Positions 42,505 to 50,446 of a DNA stretch of 51,283 nt are shown here, piece after piece. Within the stretch, counting starts at the first letter, position 1. Every line of letters starts with the position of its first letter. The position numbers and the translations under genes are program-made. The stretch spans positions 1-51,283 of the forward strand of contig JAICWC010000005.1 in NCBI GenBank assembly GCA_025934995.1. The letters are read 5' to 3'. This DNA comes from Thermoleophilia bacterium. Its GTDB lineage: Bacteria; Actinomycetota; Thermoleophilia; Gaiellales; Gaiellaceae. A model generated the notes under the pieces. That model searched no databases. It saw only the letters and a list, made by a program, of their open reading frames with translations, and was not told where the DNA came from.

Positions 42505-42533
42505 TTGTCAGACGCCGAACCCCGTCATACGAT
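42505..42533 (+). promoter_or_regulatory. Sigma-70-type promoter of the S53 protease gene
   Basis: TTGTCA at 42505-42510, exactly 17 bases, and TACGAT at 42528-42533, 43 bases before the ATG. Both boxes are one mismatch or two from consensus. Confidence 0.6.
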
Positions 42534-42576
42534 CCAACGTCAAGGCGTTCGAGGGCTGGCAGAAAGGGGACGAGGT

Positions 42577-45500
42577 ATGGGCGGTCGGCGCTCTCCGGCG
42601 GTCGTCGTGGCCGCACTGGCCCTCGCCTCGGGTCTGCCCGCGACTGCGTCGGCGGCGCATCGAGGCGACGCGCCGAGCGGGCAGCCGCCGGGCTTCGTCG
42701 AGCATCACGGTCCCGGTGGTGAGACCGACGTCAACGTCTGCTCGTACGCCGTCGCTGCGCGCGCCGCTCATTGCGATGCCCGCGTCCGCACGGACAGCGC
42801 CGCGGCGAGCGCACGGCCCGCCCGCCGGACGGCCGCACCGCAGGCGGGAGTCGGCAACAACGGCGCCTACGACCCGGCGTTCCTGCAGTCGGCGTACAAC
42901 GTCGCCTCGGCTGCCGCAGCCGATGGTGGCGGTGCAGGTCAAATCGTTGCGCTCGTCGATGCCTATGACGATCCGAACGTCGCGAGCGACCTGGCGCAGT
43001 ACCGGTCGTTCTTCGGCCTATCCGCGTGTCAGCCGGGCACGGTGTCGCCGACCGCGGCCGGCTGTGTCTTCGAGAAGGTGAATGAGAGCGGTGCGGCTGG
43101 GCCGTATCCGTCGGCGGACACCGGCTGGGCTGCCGAGATCTCGCTCGACGTGGACATGGTCAGCGCGATCTGCCCGAAGTGCCAGATCTTGCTCGTCGAG
43201 GCGAACACGAACTTGCTCGACGATCTCGGCGCCGGCGTGAACGCGGCGGTGCGGCTGGGCGCCGACGTCGTCTCGAACAGCTACGGCGGCCCCGAGTTCG
43301 GCGGCGAGACGAGTTACGACAGTTCGTACTACGCTCACCAGGGCGTCGCCGTGGTGGTCAGTTCCGGCGACAACGGCTACGGCGTGCAGTATCCGGCCGC
43401 CTCGCCCTTCGTCACGGCGGTCGGCGGCACGAGCCTGACGGAGCTGAGCGCGACCGGCACCCGAGACGGCTCCGAGACGGCATGGAGCGGCGCCGGCGCC
43501 GGCTGCAGCAGCTACGAGCCCAAGCCGGCCTGGCAGCACGACGGCGGGTGCGCAAACCGGACCGTCGCCGACGTATCGGCGGTGGCCGACCCGAACACCG
43601 GTGTCTGGATCTACGACAGCTACGGAGCGTCCGGCTGGCAGATCGAGGGCGGCACGAGCGCATCCGCGCCGATCGTCGGCGCCTTCTATGCGCTCGGCGG
43701 CGCCCAGCACGGCACCGCCGACACGTTCGCCTCCTACCCGTACGGGGCTGCCGGCGCGCTCTACGACGCTGTCTCCGGGAGCGACGGAGCCTGCTCGCCG
43801 GCCTATCTCTGCACGGCGGGTACCGGCTACGACGGCCCGACCGGGCTCGGCACACCGGGTGGTACACCCAACAGCATCGCTGCGTTCCGGCCGCAGGCGC
43901 CGAAGGGTGTCGCGCCGACGATCTCCTCGTTCGCGCCGAGCAGCGGACAGCCCGGGACGTCGCTTCGCATCAACGGCTCCGGGTTCACCGGCACGACCGC
44001 CGTCGCGTTCAACGGAACCGGGGCGACGTTCACCGTCAACTCGGACACCTCACTGAACGCAACCGTGCCGGCGGGCGCGACGAGCGGCCCGATCACCGTC
44101 ACGACGCCGTCCGGGACGGCGAGCTCTTCGACATTCACCGTGACCGCGAGCGAGCCCGGCTCGGCCGGCACCTACCAGATCGACGTCGCCCACGACGGCG
44201 TGCAGCGCACGGCGTCGCCGGCGCCGCCCTTCACTCGCCTCTGGACCGCGGCGCTACCGGCGACGCCGTCGTATCCGCTGATCGCTGCGGGGAAAGTCTT
44301 CGTCACGGTGCCGACACCGATCACGCCCAGCCCGTATTACGGGACGACGCTGTACGCGCTCGACCAGCGGACGGGCCAGCTCGTCTGGTCGCAGCCGATC
44401 GCGGGCTCGTACATGATCTCCGGCGCCGCCTACGACGCCGGTCAGGTGTTCGTCGTCAACGACGACGGCCTCGTCCGCGCCTTCAATGCCGCCACCGGCA
44501 CGCAGGCGTGGCAGGTCCAGCTGAGCCAGTGGTCGTTCACCTCGCCGCCGGTCGCGGCGAACGGTGTCGTCTACATCGGCGGCGCGGGCTCCGGCGGCAC
44601 CGTCTACGCGATCGACGAGCTGACCGGAGGGCTGCTCGGAGCTCAGTCGGTCATGAACGGCGACGACAGCGCGCCGGCGCTGTCGGGGACCGGCGTATTC
44701 GTCTCGTACGCGTGCAACCAGGCGTACGCCTTCGCGCCGACGACGCTCGCGCCGGTTTGGCACCACTCGAGCAGCTGCGAAGGCGGCGGCGGCAAGACGA
44801 CCGTCTACGCGAACGGCCGGGTCTACACGCGCGACTTCAATGGCAACCTCGTGCTCGACGCGGGCACCGGCGCCGAGCTCGGCAGCTGGACGGCCGCAGG
44901 CACCACCGCACGCGCGCCTGCCATCGACGGGAGCAGCCTGTTCGCGCTCACATGGCCGACCTTCGGAGGCACGACGGCGCTCGGCGCGCAGAGCCTCGCC
45001 GACGGCTCGACGCGTTGGTCGTTCACCGGCGACGGGCAGCTCGTCACCGCGCCGATCGTCCTCTCGGCGCCCAGCGGTGAGTTCGTCGTCGAGGGCTCGA
45101 GCTCCGGGATGCTCTACGCACTCGACGCCGCCAGCGGCGCGATTGTGTGGAGCGCAAACGTGGGCGCTGCCATTCCCGGCCCGGACGAGCAGAATGCAAC
45201 CGTGCTGAGCGGCCTCTCGGCCGGCCAAGGGCTGCTGCTCGTACCGGCCGGCAACGGGCTCGTCGCATACGGCGGGGCCGCGGCGCCGTCGGCGCCGTCG
45301 AACGTCGCAGCCTCCGCCGGCAACGGCCAGGTCTCGCTCACATGGTCGGCACCGACGAGCGGGAGCGGGCCGTTCACGTACAGCGTCTACCGCGGGAGCG
45401 CGGCGGGTTTGGAGGCGGCGACGCCGATCGCATCCGGTCTGACGACCACGAGCTATCTCGACGCCGGGCTCAACAACGGGACGACGTACTACTACGAGGT

Positions 45501-45867
45501 AAAGGCGGCCAACGCAATCGGGTCGAGCGGCTTCTCGAGCGAGGTCTCGGCGACGCCGAAGGCAACGACGACAGTGCCGGGAGTGCCGACCAACGTGCGC
45601 GCAACCCCGGGCCAGACCAAGGGTGTTGTCCTGACGTGGGCGCCACCCTCGTCGAACGGCGGCTCGACGATCACCGCGTACACCATCTACCGCGGCACAT
45701 CGCCGGGCGGCGAAGCCGCTTACGTCAGTGTGGTGTGCACGACGACGACGTGCAGCTACGCCGACACCGCGACCAAGAAGAAAGCGACCTACTGGTACCA
45801 GGTCGCGGCGGTCAACAGCATCGGCACGAGCCCCCGCTCGAGCGAGGTATCAGCCGTCTCGCGCTAG
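42577..45867 (+). CDS. Secreted sedolisin-like S53 protease fused to TIG, PQQ-type propeller and two Fn3 domains
   Basis: About 1096 residues. Signal peptide (VVVAALALASGLPATASA), then an S53 catalytic domain with Glu187 and Asp191 (GWAAEISLDVDM), oxyanion Asp265 (SSGDNGYG) and Ser361 (EGGTSASAPIVG), closed by the GYDGPTGLGTP calcium region. No large Pro-kumamolisin domain is seen before it. TIG/IPT domain about 446-525, PQQ-like beta-propeller repeats about 528-898 (TLYALDQRTGQLVW, VRAFNAATGTQAWQV, LYALDAASGAIVWS), Fn3 domains about 903-989 and 1000-1096. Start at ATG after GGGGACGAGGT. Likely surface-bound or secreted peptidase. Confidence 0.9.
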   Translation: MGGRRSPAVVVAALALASGLPATASAAHRGDAPSGQPPGFVEHHGPGGETDVNVCSYAVAARAAHCDARVRTDSAAASARPARRTAAPQAGVGNNGAYDPAFLQSAYNVASAAAADGGGAGQIVALVDAYDDPNVASDLAQYRSFFGLSACQPGTVSPTAAGCVFEKVNESGAAGPYPSADTGWAAEISLDVDMVSAICPKCQILLVEANTNLLDDLGAGVNAAVRLGADVVSNSYGGPEFGGETSYDSSYYAHQGVAVVVSSGDNGYGVQYPAASPFVTAVGGTSLTELSATGTRDGSETAWSGAGAGCSSYEPKPAWQHDGGCANRTVADVSAVADPNTGVWIYDSYGASGWQIEGGTSASAPIVGAFYALGGAQHGTADTFASYPYGAAGALYDAVSGSDGACSPAYLCTAGTGYDGPTGLGTPGGTPNSIAAFRPQAPKGVAPTISSFAPSSGQPGTSLRINGSGFTGTTAVAFNGTGATFTVNSDTSLNATVPAGATSGPITVTTPSGTASSSTFTVTASEPGSAGTYQIDVAHDGVQRTASPAPPFTRLWTAALPATPSYPLIAAGKVFVTVPTPITPSPYYGTTLYALDQRTGQLVWSQPIAGSYMISGAAYDAGQVFVVNDDGLVRAFNAATGTQAWQVQLSQWSFTSPPVAANGVVYIGGAGSGGTVYAIDELTGGLLGAQSVMNGDDSAPALSGTGVFVSYACNQAYAFAPTTLAPVWHHSSSCEGGGGKTTVYANGRVYTRDFNGNLVLDAGTGAELGSWTAAGTTARAPAIDGSSLFALTWPTFGGTTALGAQSLADGSTRWSFTGDGQLVTAPIVLSAPSGEFVVEGSSSGMLYALDAASGAIVWSANVGAAIPGPDEQNATVLSGLSAGQGLLLVPAGNGLVAYGGAAAPSAPSNVAASAGNGQVSLTWSAPTSGSGPFTYSVYRGSAAGLEAATPIASGLTTTSYLDAGLNNGTTYYYEVKAANAIGSSGFSSEVSATPKATTTVPGVPTNVRATPGQTKGVVLTWAPPSSNGGSTITAYTIYRGTSPGGEAAYVSVVCTTTTCSYADTATKKKATYWYQVAAVNSIGTSPRSSEVSAVSR

Positions 45868-45898
45868 GCGGGCACTTCGCTGCGCGACAGGATCACTG

Positions 45899-46183
45899 TT
45901 ACGCCTCGAGAAGGAGCCGGACCTGCCGGGGCTTGAGTTCCCGCTCGTCGTAGTCGAAGTCGATGTCGGCGGCGGCGACTGACCGCACGGTCTGCAGCCA
46001 CTGCTCTTTCGACTCGAAGGTGCCCGTCGCAACGACGGCGTCGCCGTCTTCTTCGAGCCAGCAATCCGCGTCGATGAAACCTGGGGCGCTCCGCATTACC
46101 TCGACGGCTCGCTGTATCCGTTCAACCATCTCGGCACGGTGCTCCGGCGCCGGATAGTGGAAAGCGAGGACCCGGACGGTCAT
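45899..46183 (-). CDS. Antibiotic biosynthesis monooxygenase-fold (ABM/EthD-like) protein
   Basis: A 94-residue ferredoxin-like fold protein: VLAFHYPAPEHRAEMVERIQ, then SAPGFIDADCWLEEDGDAVVA and SKEQWLQTVRSV, the usual ABM sequence of strand, helix and APGF turn. Such proteins oxidise quinols or degrade haem, or are dimeric scaffolds. Activity cannot be assigned. It lies 28 bases after the NodB-deacetylase gene stop on the same strand. Confidence 0.75.
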   Translation of the reverse strand: MTVRVLAFHYPAPEHRAEMVERIQRAVEVMRSAPGFIDADCWLEEDGDAVVATGTFESKEQWLQTVRSVAAADIDFDYDERELKPRQVRLLLEA

Positions 46184-46211
46184 CAGCTCGATCGTAAACT
46201 GTGTTGCTCGG

Positions 46212-47282
46212 CTAGAGGCCGTCGACGGTGACGAGCGTGAGTCCGCGTCGGCGGATGCCTTGGATGATCGCCGGTAACGCAGCGATGGTTGCGCTTCGGT
46301 CGCCGCCGCCGTCGTGGAGCAACACGATCGATCCGGGACGCACGGCCGCGAGCACGCTCCGCACGATGGTGGTTGCAGTGATGCTGCGCTGCCAGTCGGC
46401 TGGGTCGACTGACCACAGCACGACGCGCTCGCGCGCGCGGGCGGCGGCGGCGGCGACGCTGGGCGAGAAGCTTCCCTCCGGCGGCCGGAAGAGATGCGGG
46501 TCGACGCCTGCTGCACGCAAGTCCTCGGCCGCGAGTTCGATCTGGTCGTCTTGGAGCCTCGCTGGTAAGTCGTTGAAGGGCGGGACCTGTGGGTGGTTGT
46601 AGGTGTGGTTGCCAACTTCCATGCCGGCCGCCAGCTCCGCGCGGATCAGGTTCGGGTAGGCCGCGGCGAGATAGCCGATCGCGAAGAACGTCGCCGGAAC
46701 GTCGTAGTGCTGCAAGATCGCGAGGATCCGCGCTGTCGCTGTCGGCCACGGTCCGTCGTCGAAGGTCAGCGCGACCGAGGGCACGCTCGGCGGCGCGGCT
46801 CCCGCCGCATGGAGGGTGGTGTTGACGATCTGGTGCGACAGCCGGCCGCGAACGACGACCGCTGTGGCCGCCGCACGCGCGAGCGTGTACTCCGGGCTCG
46901 GCGGCAGACCGTCCGGCACCGGCACGACGATGCGCTCGAGCGGCTCACGCTGCGGACGTGCAGGTGGTGCGGTGATGCGGTCGCCGCTGCGCAGCCGCCG
47001 TGAGGGCGATGCTGGGCGCCCGTTGAGTCGCAATGGGCTGCTGTACGCATGCGCGCGGAGGACGCGCCCGTTCACCGCGAGCAGCGGCGCGGTCCGTGGC
47101 CTGATGCGGAACCGCTCGGCGATGCTGCCGAACGTCGTTCCCGGGGGTACGTCGACCTGCCGTCCGACGACCTGGACGCGCACCGGTTCGACGGCCGTCG
47201 GTCTCCGGTGATGCGGGCGCGTCGCGACGACCGCCACCACGGCTCCAATCACGACGACGCCGGCGACGATGACGCGCCTCAA
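46212..47282 (-). CDS. Membrane-anchored polysaccharide deacetylase (NodB homology)
   Basis: A 356-residue protein. A single N-terminal helix (VIVAGVVVIGAVVAVVA) anchors it, followed by a region with a LysM-like PPGTTFGSIAERFRIRP and then the NodB domain (about 160-356): VALTFDDGPWP (metal Asp pair), VGNHTYNHPQ (His-x3-His), LFRPPEGSFS, VVLWSVDPADW and GSIVLLHDGGGD. It removes N- or O-acetyl groups from peptidoglycan or another envelope glycan. The start codon is TTG at 47280-47282 with no clear ribosome site. Confidence 0.88.
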   Translation of the reverse strand: MRRVIVAGVVVIGAVVAVVATRPHHRRPTAVEPVRVQVVGRQVDVPPGTTFGSIAERFRIRPRTAPLLAVNGRVLRAHAYSSPLRLNGRPASPSRRLRSGDRITAPPARPQREPLERIVVPVPDGLPPSPEYTLARAAATAVVVRGRLSHQIVNTTLHAAGAAPPSVPSVALTFDDGPWPTATARILAILQHYDVPATFFAIGYLAAAYPNLIRAELAAGMEVGNHTYNHPQVPPFNDLPARLQDDQIELAAEDLRAAGVDPHLFRPPEGSFSPSVAAAAARARERVVLWSVDPADWQRSITATTIVRSVLAAVRPGSIVLLHDGGGDRSATIAALPAIIQGIRRRGLTLVTVDGL

Positions 47283-47307
47283 GGGTCAGACGGTAACGGC
47301 CGGTGCT

Positions 47308-47952
47308 CTACGCGACCGCGTCCAGCTTCAGGCGGAAGCGCTCGAGCTGGCCGGGATCTCCATCGATACGGAGCCCGCGTCTGCGTGCCTCGGCGAGCGT
47401 GATCCTTCCGAACAGGAGGCGGGTGATCGTTCGGCCTGATCCGTGCAGGACGAGGGCGGGGTCCTGTGCCCGGCCGATATACGCGTTGACGGTCCCGTCC
47501 ACGGCTTCGACGACGATCGGCTCGTCCTCTGCGTCGAGCTGGATCTCGACGGGGCCGCGCTCCGGCGCTGTGTCTTGGAGGTCGGAGCGCAAGGGGAGGA
47601 GCAACCAGTGGGTCTGGAAGACGTCATCGTCGGCGACATCGTTCAGCAGCGGGATGCCCCAGTCGCCGATCGCCTTGGCGATCGGCTCGAGCGCCTGCCC
47701 GCGCTCGGTCAGTCGATAAAGGATGCCGGTGGCGGGCGGGAGCGCCTCTTCGCTCCGAATCACGCCGGCGCGCTCGAGCTCGCGCAGCCGCTGTGCGAGC
47801 AGGTTCGTGGCGATGCCGGGGAGGCCGTTCCGCAGATCCGTATAGCGGCACGGGCCGCGCGTCAGCAGCTCACGGATGAGGAGGAGCGTCCACCGGTCAC
47901 CGATCACCTCGAGCGCCTTGGCGATGCCGCAGATCTGACCGTAGGACCGCAC
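47308..47952 (-). CDS. HxlR family transcriptional regulator with C-terminal SCP2-like domain
   Basis: About 214 residues. HxlR winged helix in the first about 100 residues: CGIAKALEVIGDRWTLLLIR, GPCRYTDLRNGLPGIATNLL, YRLTERGQALEP; Cys8 in the QICG context is the redox position of this family. The C-terminal about 90 residues (VEIQLDAEDEPIVVEAVDGT, PALVLHGSGRTITRLL) look like an SCP2/sterol-carrier fold. I start at the GTG at 47950-47952. It is divergent from the small protein gene at 47987, with almost no spacer. Confidence 0.85.
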   Translation of the reverse strand: MRSYGQICGIAKALEVIGDRWTLLLIRELLTRGPCRYTDLRNGLPGIATNLLAQRLRELERAGVIRSEEALPPATGILYRLTERGQALEPIAKAIGDWGIPLLNDVADDDVFQTHWLLLPLRSDLQDTAPERGPVEIQLDAEDEPIVVEAVDGTVNAYIGRAQDPALVLHGSGRTITRLLFGRITLAEARRRGLRIDGDPGQLERFRLKLDAVA

Positions 47953-47986
47953 CTGACCGCTGGACGCTCTGGTCGGCAGCTGGGAG

Positions 47987-48391
47987 ATGGAGGCACGCTT
48001 CGCTCGAGGAGCGTTCGGTCCGGGCTCGCCGGCGGTCGTGAACCGGGACGGCCGGACGACTTTCGAGTGGCTCGACGGCGGCTTCTTCCTCGTCCAGCGC
48101 TGGGCGGTCGACCAGCCGATGGCACCGAACGGGATCGCGATCATCGGCGCCAACGACGACGGCGCTCTCGTGCAGCACTATTTCGACTCGCGTGGCGTCG
48201 CGCGCCGCTACACGATGACGCTCGACGGACGCAGCTGGGCGCTGCTCCGCGAGACCGGCACCGAGTCTTTCCATCAGCGCTACCGCGGCGAGATCGCCGA
48301 CGACGGCAACAGCATCGAGGGCGCGTGGGAGAGCTCAGCAGACGGCGAACAATGGCACCACGACTTCGACCTTGCATATCGCAGGATCTGA
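47987..48391 (+). CDS. DUF1579-like small protein, N-terminus uncertain
   Basis: A 134-residue beta-rich protein: RTTFEWLDGGFFLVQRWAVD, NGIAIIGANDDGALVQHYFD, DDGNSIEGAWESSADG, WHHDFDLAYRR. Relatives begin with LxxLVGSW. That sequence (LDALVGSWEMEARF) is present in frame just upstream, from a CTG at 47960, but it is preceded by a TGA at 47954-47956 and no ATG, GTG or TTG. Either translation starts at CTG or ATG 47987, or the 5' end was lost when the HxlR gene came to lie beside it. Function unknown. Confidence 0.65.
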   Translation: MEARFARGAFGPGSPAVVNRDGRTTFEWLDGGFFLVQRWAVDQPMAPNGIAIIGANDDGALVQHYFDSRGVARRYTMTLDGRSWALLRETGTESFHQRYRGEIADDGNSIEGAWESSADGEQWHHDFDLAYRRI

Positions 48392-48457
48392 TCAACGCCG
48401 TCGCGGTTCGCCGCTTGTTGCACGGCCGTGCGACCTCGAGCAGTGGCGCAGCGTGCG

Positions 48458-49282
48458 TCAGCGAGCGTCGTCAGGGTCGAGGCGTGCGCGGACGACGACG
48501 GCTGTTCCGATCGCTTCCTGTCGCTCGGGTGGGATGAGGGCGCGCATGAGGTCGAGCACGTCGGTGGTGAAGAGGGGGTACAGGGCGCAGTCGTCGACGC
48601 CGATCGGCGTGCGCTCGACGATCTGGATGTCGATGAAGCCGGCCCGTTCGAGTTTGGTGACGAAGTCACGCTCCGTCAGGGCGCCGGCCACTCAGCCGGC
48701 CCAGGTGGCGGGGTGGGCGAGGATCTCGGTTGGGAGCTCTTCTTCGGTGACGGTGAGGTCGGCGACGGTGAGCTTGCCGTCGGGTCGGAGCACGCGGGCG
48801 CACTCGGCCAGCACTCGTGCCTTTCGCGGGGCGAGGTTGATCACGCCGTTGGAGATGACATGGTCGACGCTGTCGTCGGCGAGCGGGATGGCTTCGATGT
48901 CCGCTTCGACCGGTTCGACGTTTGGGAGGCCAGCTTCGGCCGCCGCGGTCTTGGTTCGTTCGAGCATCTCGGGCAGGAAGTCGAGCGCGATCACACGGCC
49001 GTCCGGGCCCGTGCGCCGCGCCGCGAGAATGGTGTCGATGCCGGCCCCGCAGCCGAGGTCGAGGAGCGTCTCCCCGGGGTCGATCCGGGCGTGGCGGAGG
49101 TGGTTCCCGACGCCGAGCGCGCCTTCGATCGCGGTCTGCGGCATCCGGGCGAGCTCCTCTGGCGAGTACAGGTTCCGAGCAACGGTCTCCGAAGAGCCGT
49201 CGACGGCGGCGTAGGCGGAGCGGACGATCTGCTTGATCTCGGCGGAGCGCATCAGGTCGCGCGCGACGCCCGTCTCGCTCAT
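48458..49282 (-). CDS. ArsM-like SAM methyltransferase, putative selenoprotein (UGA = Sec197)
   Basis: Read through an in-frame UGA at 48692-48694 this is a 274-residue methyltransferase. The SAM core is LLDLGCGAGIDTILAARR, VIALDFLPEML, IPLADDSVDHVISNGVINLA. The UGA falls in ATWAG-[UGA]-VAGALTERDF, exactly where ArsM-like relatives have WxGC-V/I-AGAL, the arsenic-binding Cys equivalent to human AS3MT Cys156. The next 77 residues are family C-terminus in the same frame. Another ArsM Cys (GCGNP) is Val here (GVGN), so the substrate may not be arsenite. A hairpin follows at 48668-48684. ATG overlaps the anti-sigma stop (ATGA). Without Sec decoding it would end at 196 residues. Confidence 0.82.
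48668..48684 (-). promoter_or_regulatory. Candidate bacterial SECIS hairpin of methyltransferase 1
   Basis: Read on the minus strand, GCGCCCU-GAC-GGAGCGU begins 7 bases after the UGA. Pairs are G-U, C-G, G-C, C-G, a C/A mismatch, C-G and U-G, with G first in the apical loop, about 15 bases from the UGA. It is weaker than the hairpin of the second gene; a neighbouring GUGAC-UUC-GUCAC stem is an alternative but has no loop G. Confidence 0.5.
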
Positions 49283-49515
49283 GCCGGCCCTTCCAGCTCG
49301 GTCAGGGTCGCGAGCAGCCTTGCTTTCACGTCGGCGGGCAGGTTCGGCTCGTCCGGTTGCGCAAGGAAGGCGCGCAGTTCCTCGGCGAAGTCGAGCTCGC
49401 CGCAGCAGCGGCGGCAGAAGCTGAGGTGGTCTTCGATCGCCTCCCGGTCGGTCTCCTCGACGACGCCGTCCAGGTACTCCCAGAGCTGTCGTACGGCTTC
49501 GGCGCAGGTGATCAT
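49279..49515 (-). CDS. Zinc-binding anti-sigma factor (ZAS/zf-HC2)
   Basis: A 78-residue soluble anti-sigma factor. The zinc motif is MITC at the start plus HLSFCRRC (His-x3-Cys-x2-Cys, near 29-36), followed by ELDFAEELRAFLAQ, as in RsrA and mycothiol-system anti-sigmas. Such proteins release their sigma factor when the cysteines are oxidised or bind a thiophilic metal. ATG at 49513-49515 overlaps the sigma stop by four bases, and its stop overlaps the methyltransferase ATG, so all three genes are coupled. Confidence 0.88.
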   Translation of the reverse strand: MITCAEAVRQLWEYLDGVVEETDREAIEDHLSFCRRCCGELDFAEELRAFLAQPDEPNLPADVKARLLATLTELEGPA

Positions 49516-50114
49516 CGTCTTGCGTTCTCCTTCAGTAGTCCGTGCCGCTCGGCGTAGTCCCAGAGTGTGCGCTCGAACAACTTCCGACCCCGGTGCAAGC
49601 GGGCGAGCATCGTTCCCAACGGCGCCTCGAGCAGGTAGGCGATCTCCTTCACCTGGTAGCCCTCGCAGTAGCAGAGCACGAGCGGCAGCCGATACAGCTC
49701 GGGCAGCTCGGCGAGCACGGCGCGCACGTCCTCGCGGCCGAACTGGTGGAGGAAGTCGAGGTGGAGCGAGTCGGAGTAGGGGAACGGATCCTCCGCGGCG
49801 ATCTTGCGGTAGAGCGAGAACTCGTCCGCGTCTTCGAGCTCGGTCTCCTCGACGCGTCGCCCCTTCGCGCGTCCCCGGTCGCGGCAGCAGTTGACGAGGA
49901 TCGCGGTCAGCCACGCCGGTGCCGCGACCTCGTCGTCGAGGCTCGCGTACGCGCGGTAGCCCTTGAGCAGGGCGTCCTGGACGGCGTCCTCCGCGTCGTC
50001 GCCGACCAGCCGCCGAGCGAGCCGGTACAGGCGCGGCAGCTCGCGCTCGGCAAGGGCGTGAAAGCCGCTCCCTCCCGACGCTACTGCTGCCGTTGGCTCG
50101 TCCGCGCACACCAC
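49512..50114 (-). CDS. ECF sigma factor, SigR/RpoE-like
   Basis: About 200 residues. Region 2: LPRLYRLARRLVGDDAEDAV then QDALLKGYRAYASL; region 4: LAELPELYRLPLVLCYCEGY, QVKEIAYLLEAPLGTMLARL, HRGRKLFERTLWDYAERHGL. I start at the GTG at 50112-50114 (the next GTG at 50111 is equally possible), with AAAGGG just upstream; the longer open frame to 50363 runs antisense through the DsrE-like gene and lacks homology. Paired with the ZAS anti-sigma, it probably responds to thiol or metal stress and controls the flanking methyltransferase genes. Confidence 0.88.
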   Translation of the reverse strand: MVCADEPTAAVASGGSGFHALAERELPRLYRLARRLVGDDAEDAVQDALLKGYRAYASLDDEVAAPAWLTAILVNCCRDRGRAKGRRVEETELEDADEFSLYRKIAAEDPFPYSDSLHLDFLHQFGREDVRAVLAELPELYRLPLVLCYCEGYQVKEIAYLLEAPLGTMLARLHRGRKLFERTLWDYAERHGLLKENARR

Positions 50115-50149
50115 CCTTTGCCCGGGTAAGACGCCCACGCAGACGAACT

Positions 50150-50175
50150 TATTGCATCCGCCTGCGAGCGCAATA
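50150..50175. promoter_or_regulatory. Dyad in the sigma/DsrE divergent region
   Basis: TATTGC-N14-GCAATA, perfect 6+6 arms, lies midway in the 123-base gap between the divergent sigma and DsrE-like genes. It could be an operator common to both transcripts. I could not identify convincing ECF -35/-10 pairs here. Confidence 0.35.
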
Positions 50176-50237
50176 GCGATCGGCGCGCCGGCGTCCTTCT
50201 CTCTATATCGCAGCCACCAGAGGAGCTGGAGGGGACG

Positions 50238-50432
50238 ATGACAGGCAACGGCAAGGTCTTGATCAACCTCGCGACCGGGATGGAGGATGGCGAGAAGGTG
50301 CTCATCTCGCTTCTCGTCGCGACGGCGGCGCAGCAGCAGGGTAAGCAGGTGCGAATCCCCCACACCGAGATCGTCGGTGCGACGCCGATGTGGGAGTGGG
50401 CGGGCGACGACACCATCGTCTTCAGCTACTGA
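50238..50432 (+). pseudogene. Internally deleted DsrE-like gene
   Basis: A 64-residue ORF. The first 38 residues (KVLINLATGMEDGEKVLISL, LVATAAQQQGKQV) match the start of DsrE/F-family proteins and the last 26 (IVGATPMWEWAGDDTIVFSY) match their end. The middle of about 50 residues, which contains the CxGCP and CPxCF cysteine motifs in relatives, is missing with the frame kept. It has a good ribosome site (GGAGGGGACG before ATG) and precedes methyltransferase 2 by 14 bases. It could make a small stable peptide, but sulfur-carrier function should be lost. A new short protein cannot be excluded. Confidence 0.65.
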
Positions 50433-50446
50433 GAGAAGGAGAGAGC

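Noticed and set aside
48458-48691. Separate 77-residue gene starting at the GTG right after the UGA of methyltransferase 1
   Set aside because: It is the same frame and is the family C-terminal region; it has no ribosome site of its own and would not fold as an enzyme.
50115-50363. N-terminal extension of the ECF sigma factor to 50363
   Set aside because: It runs antisense through the DsrE-like gene and has no sigma homology.
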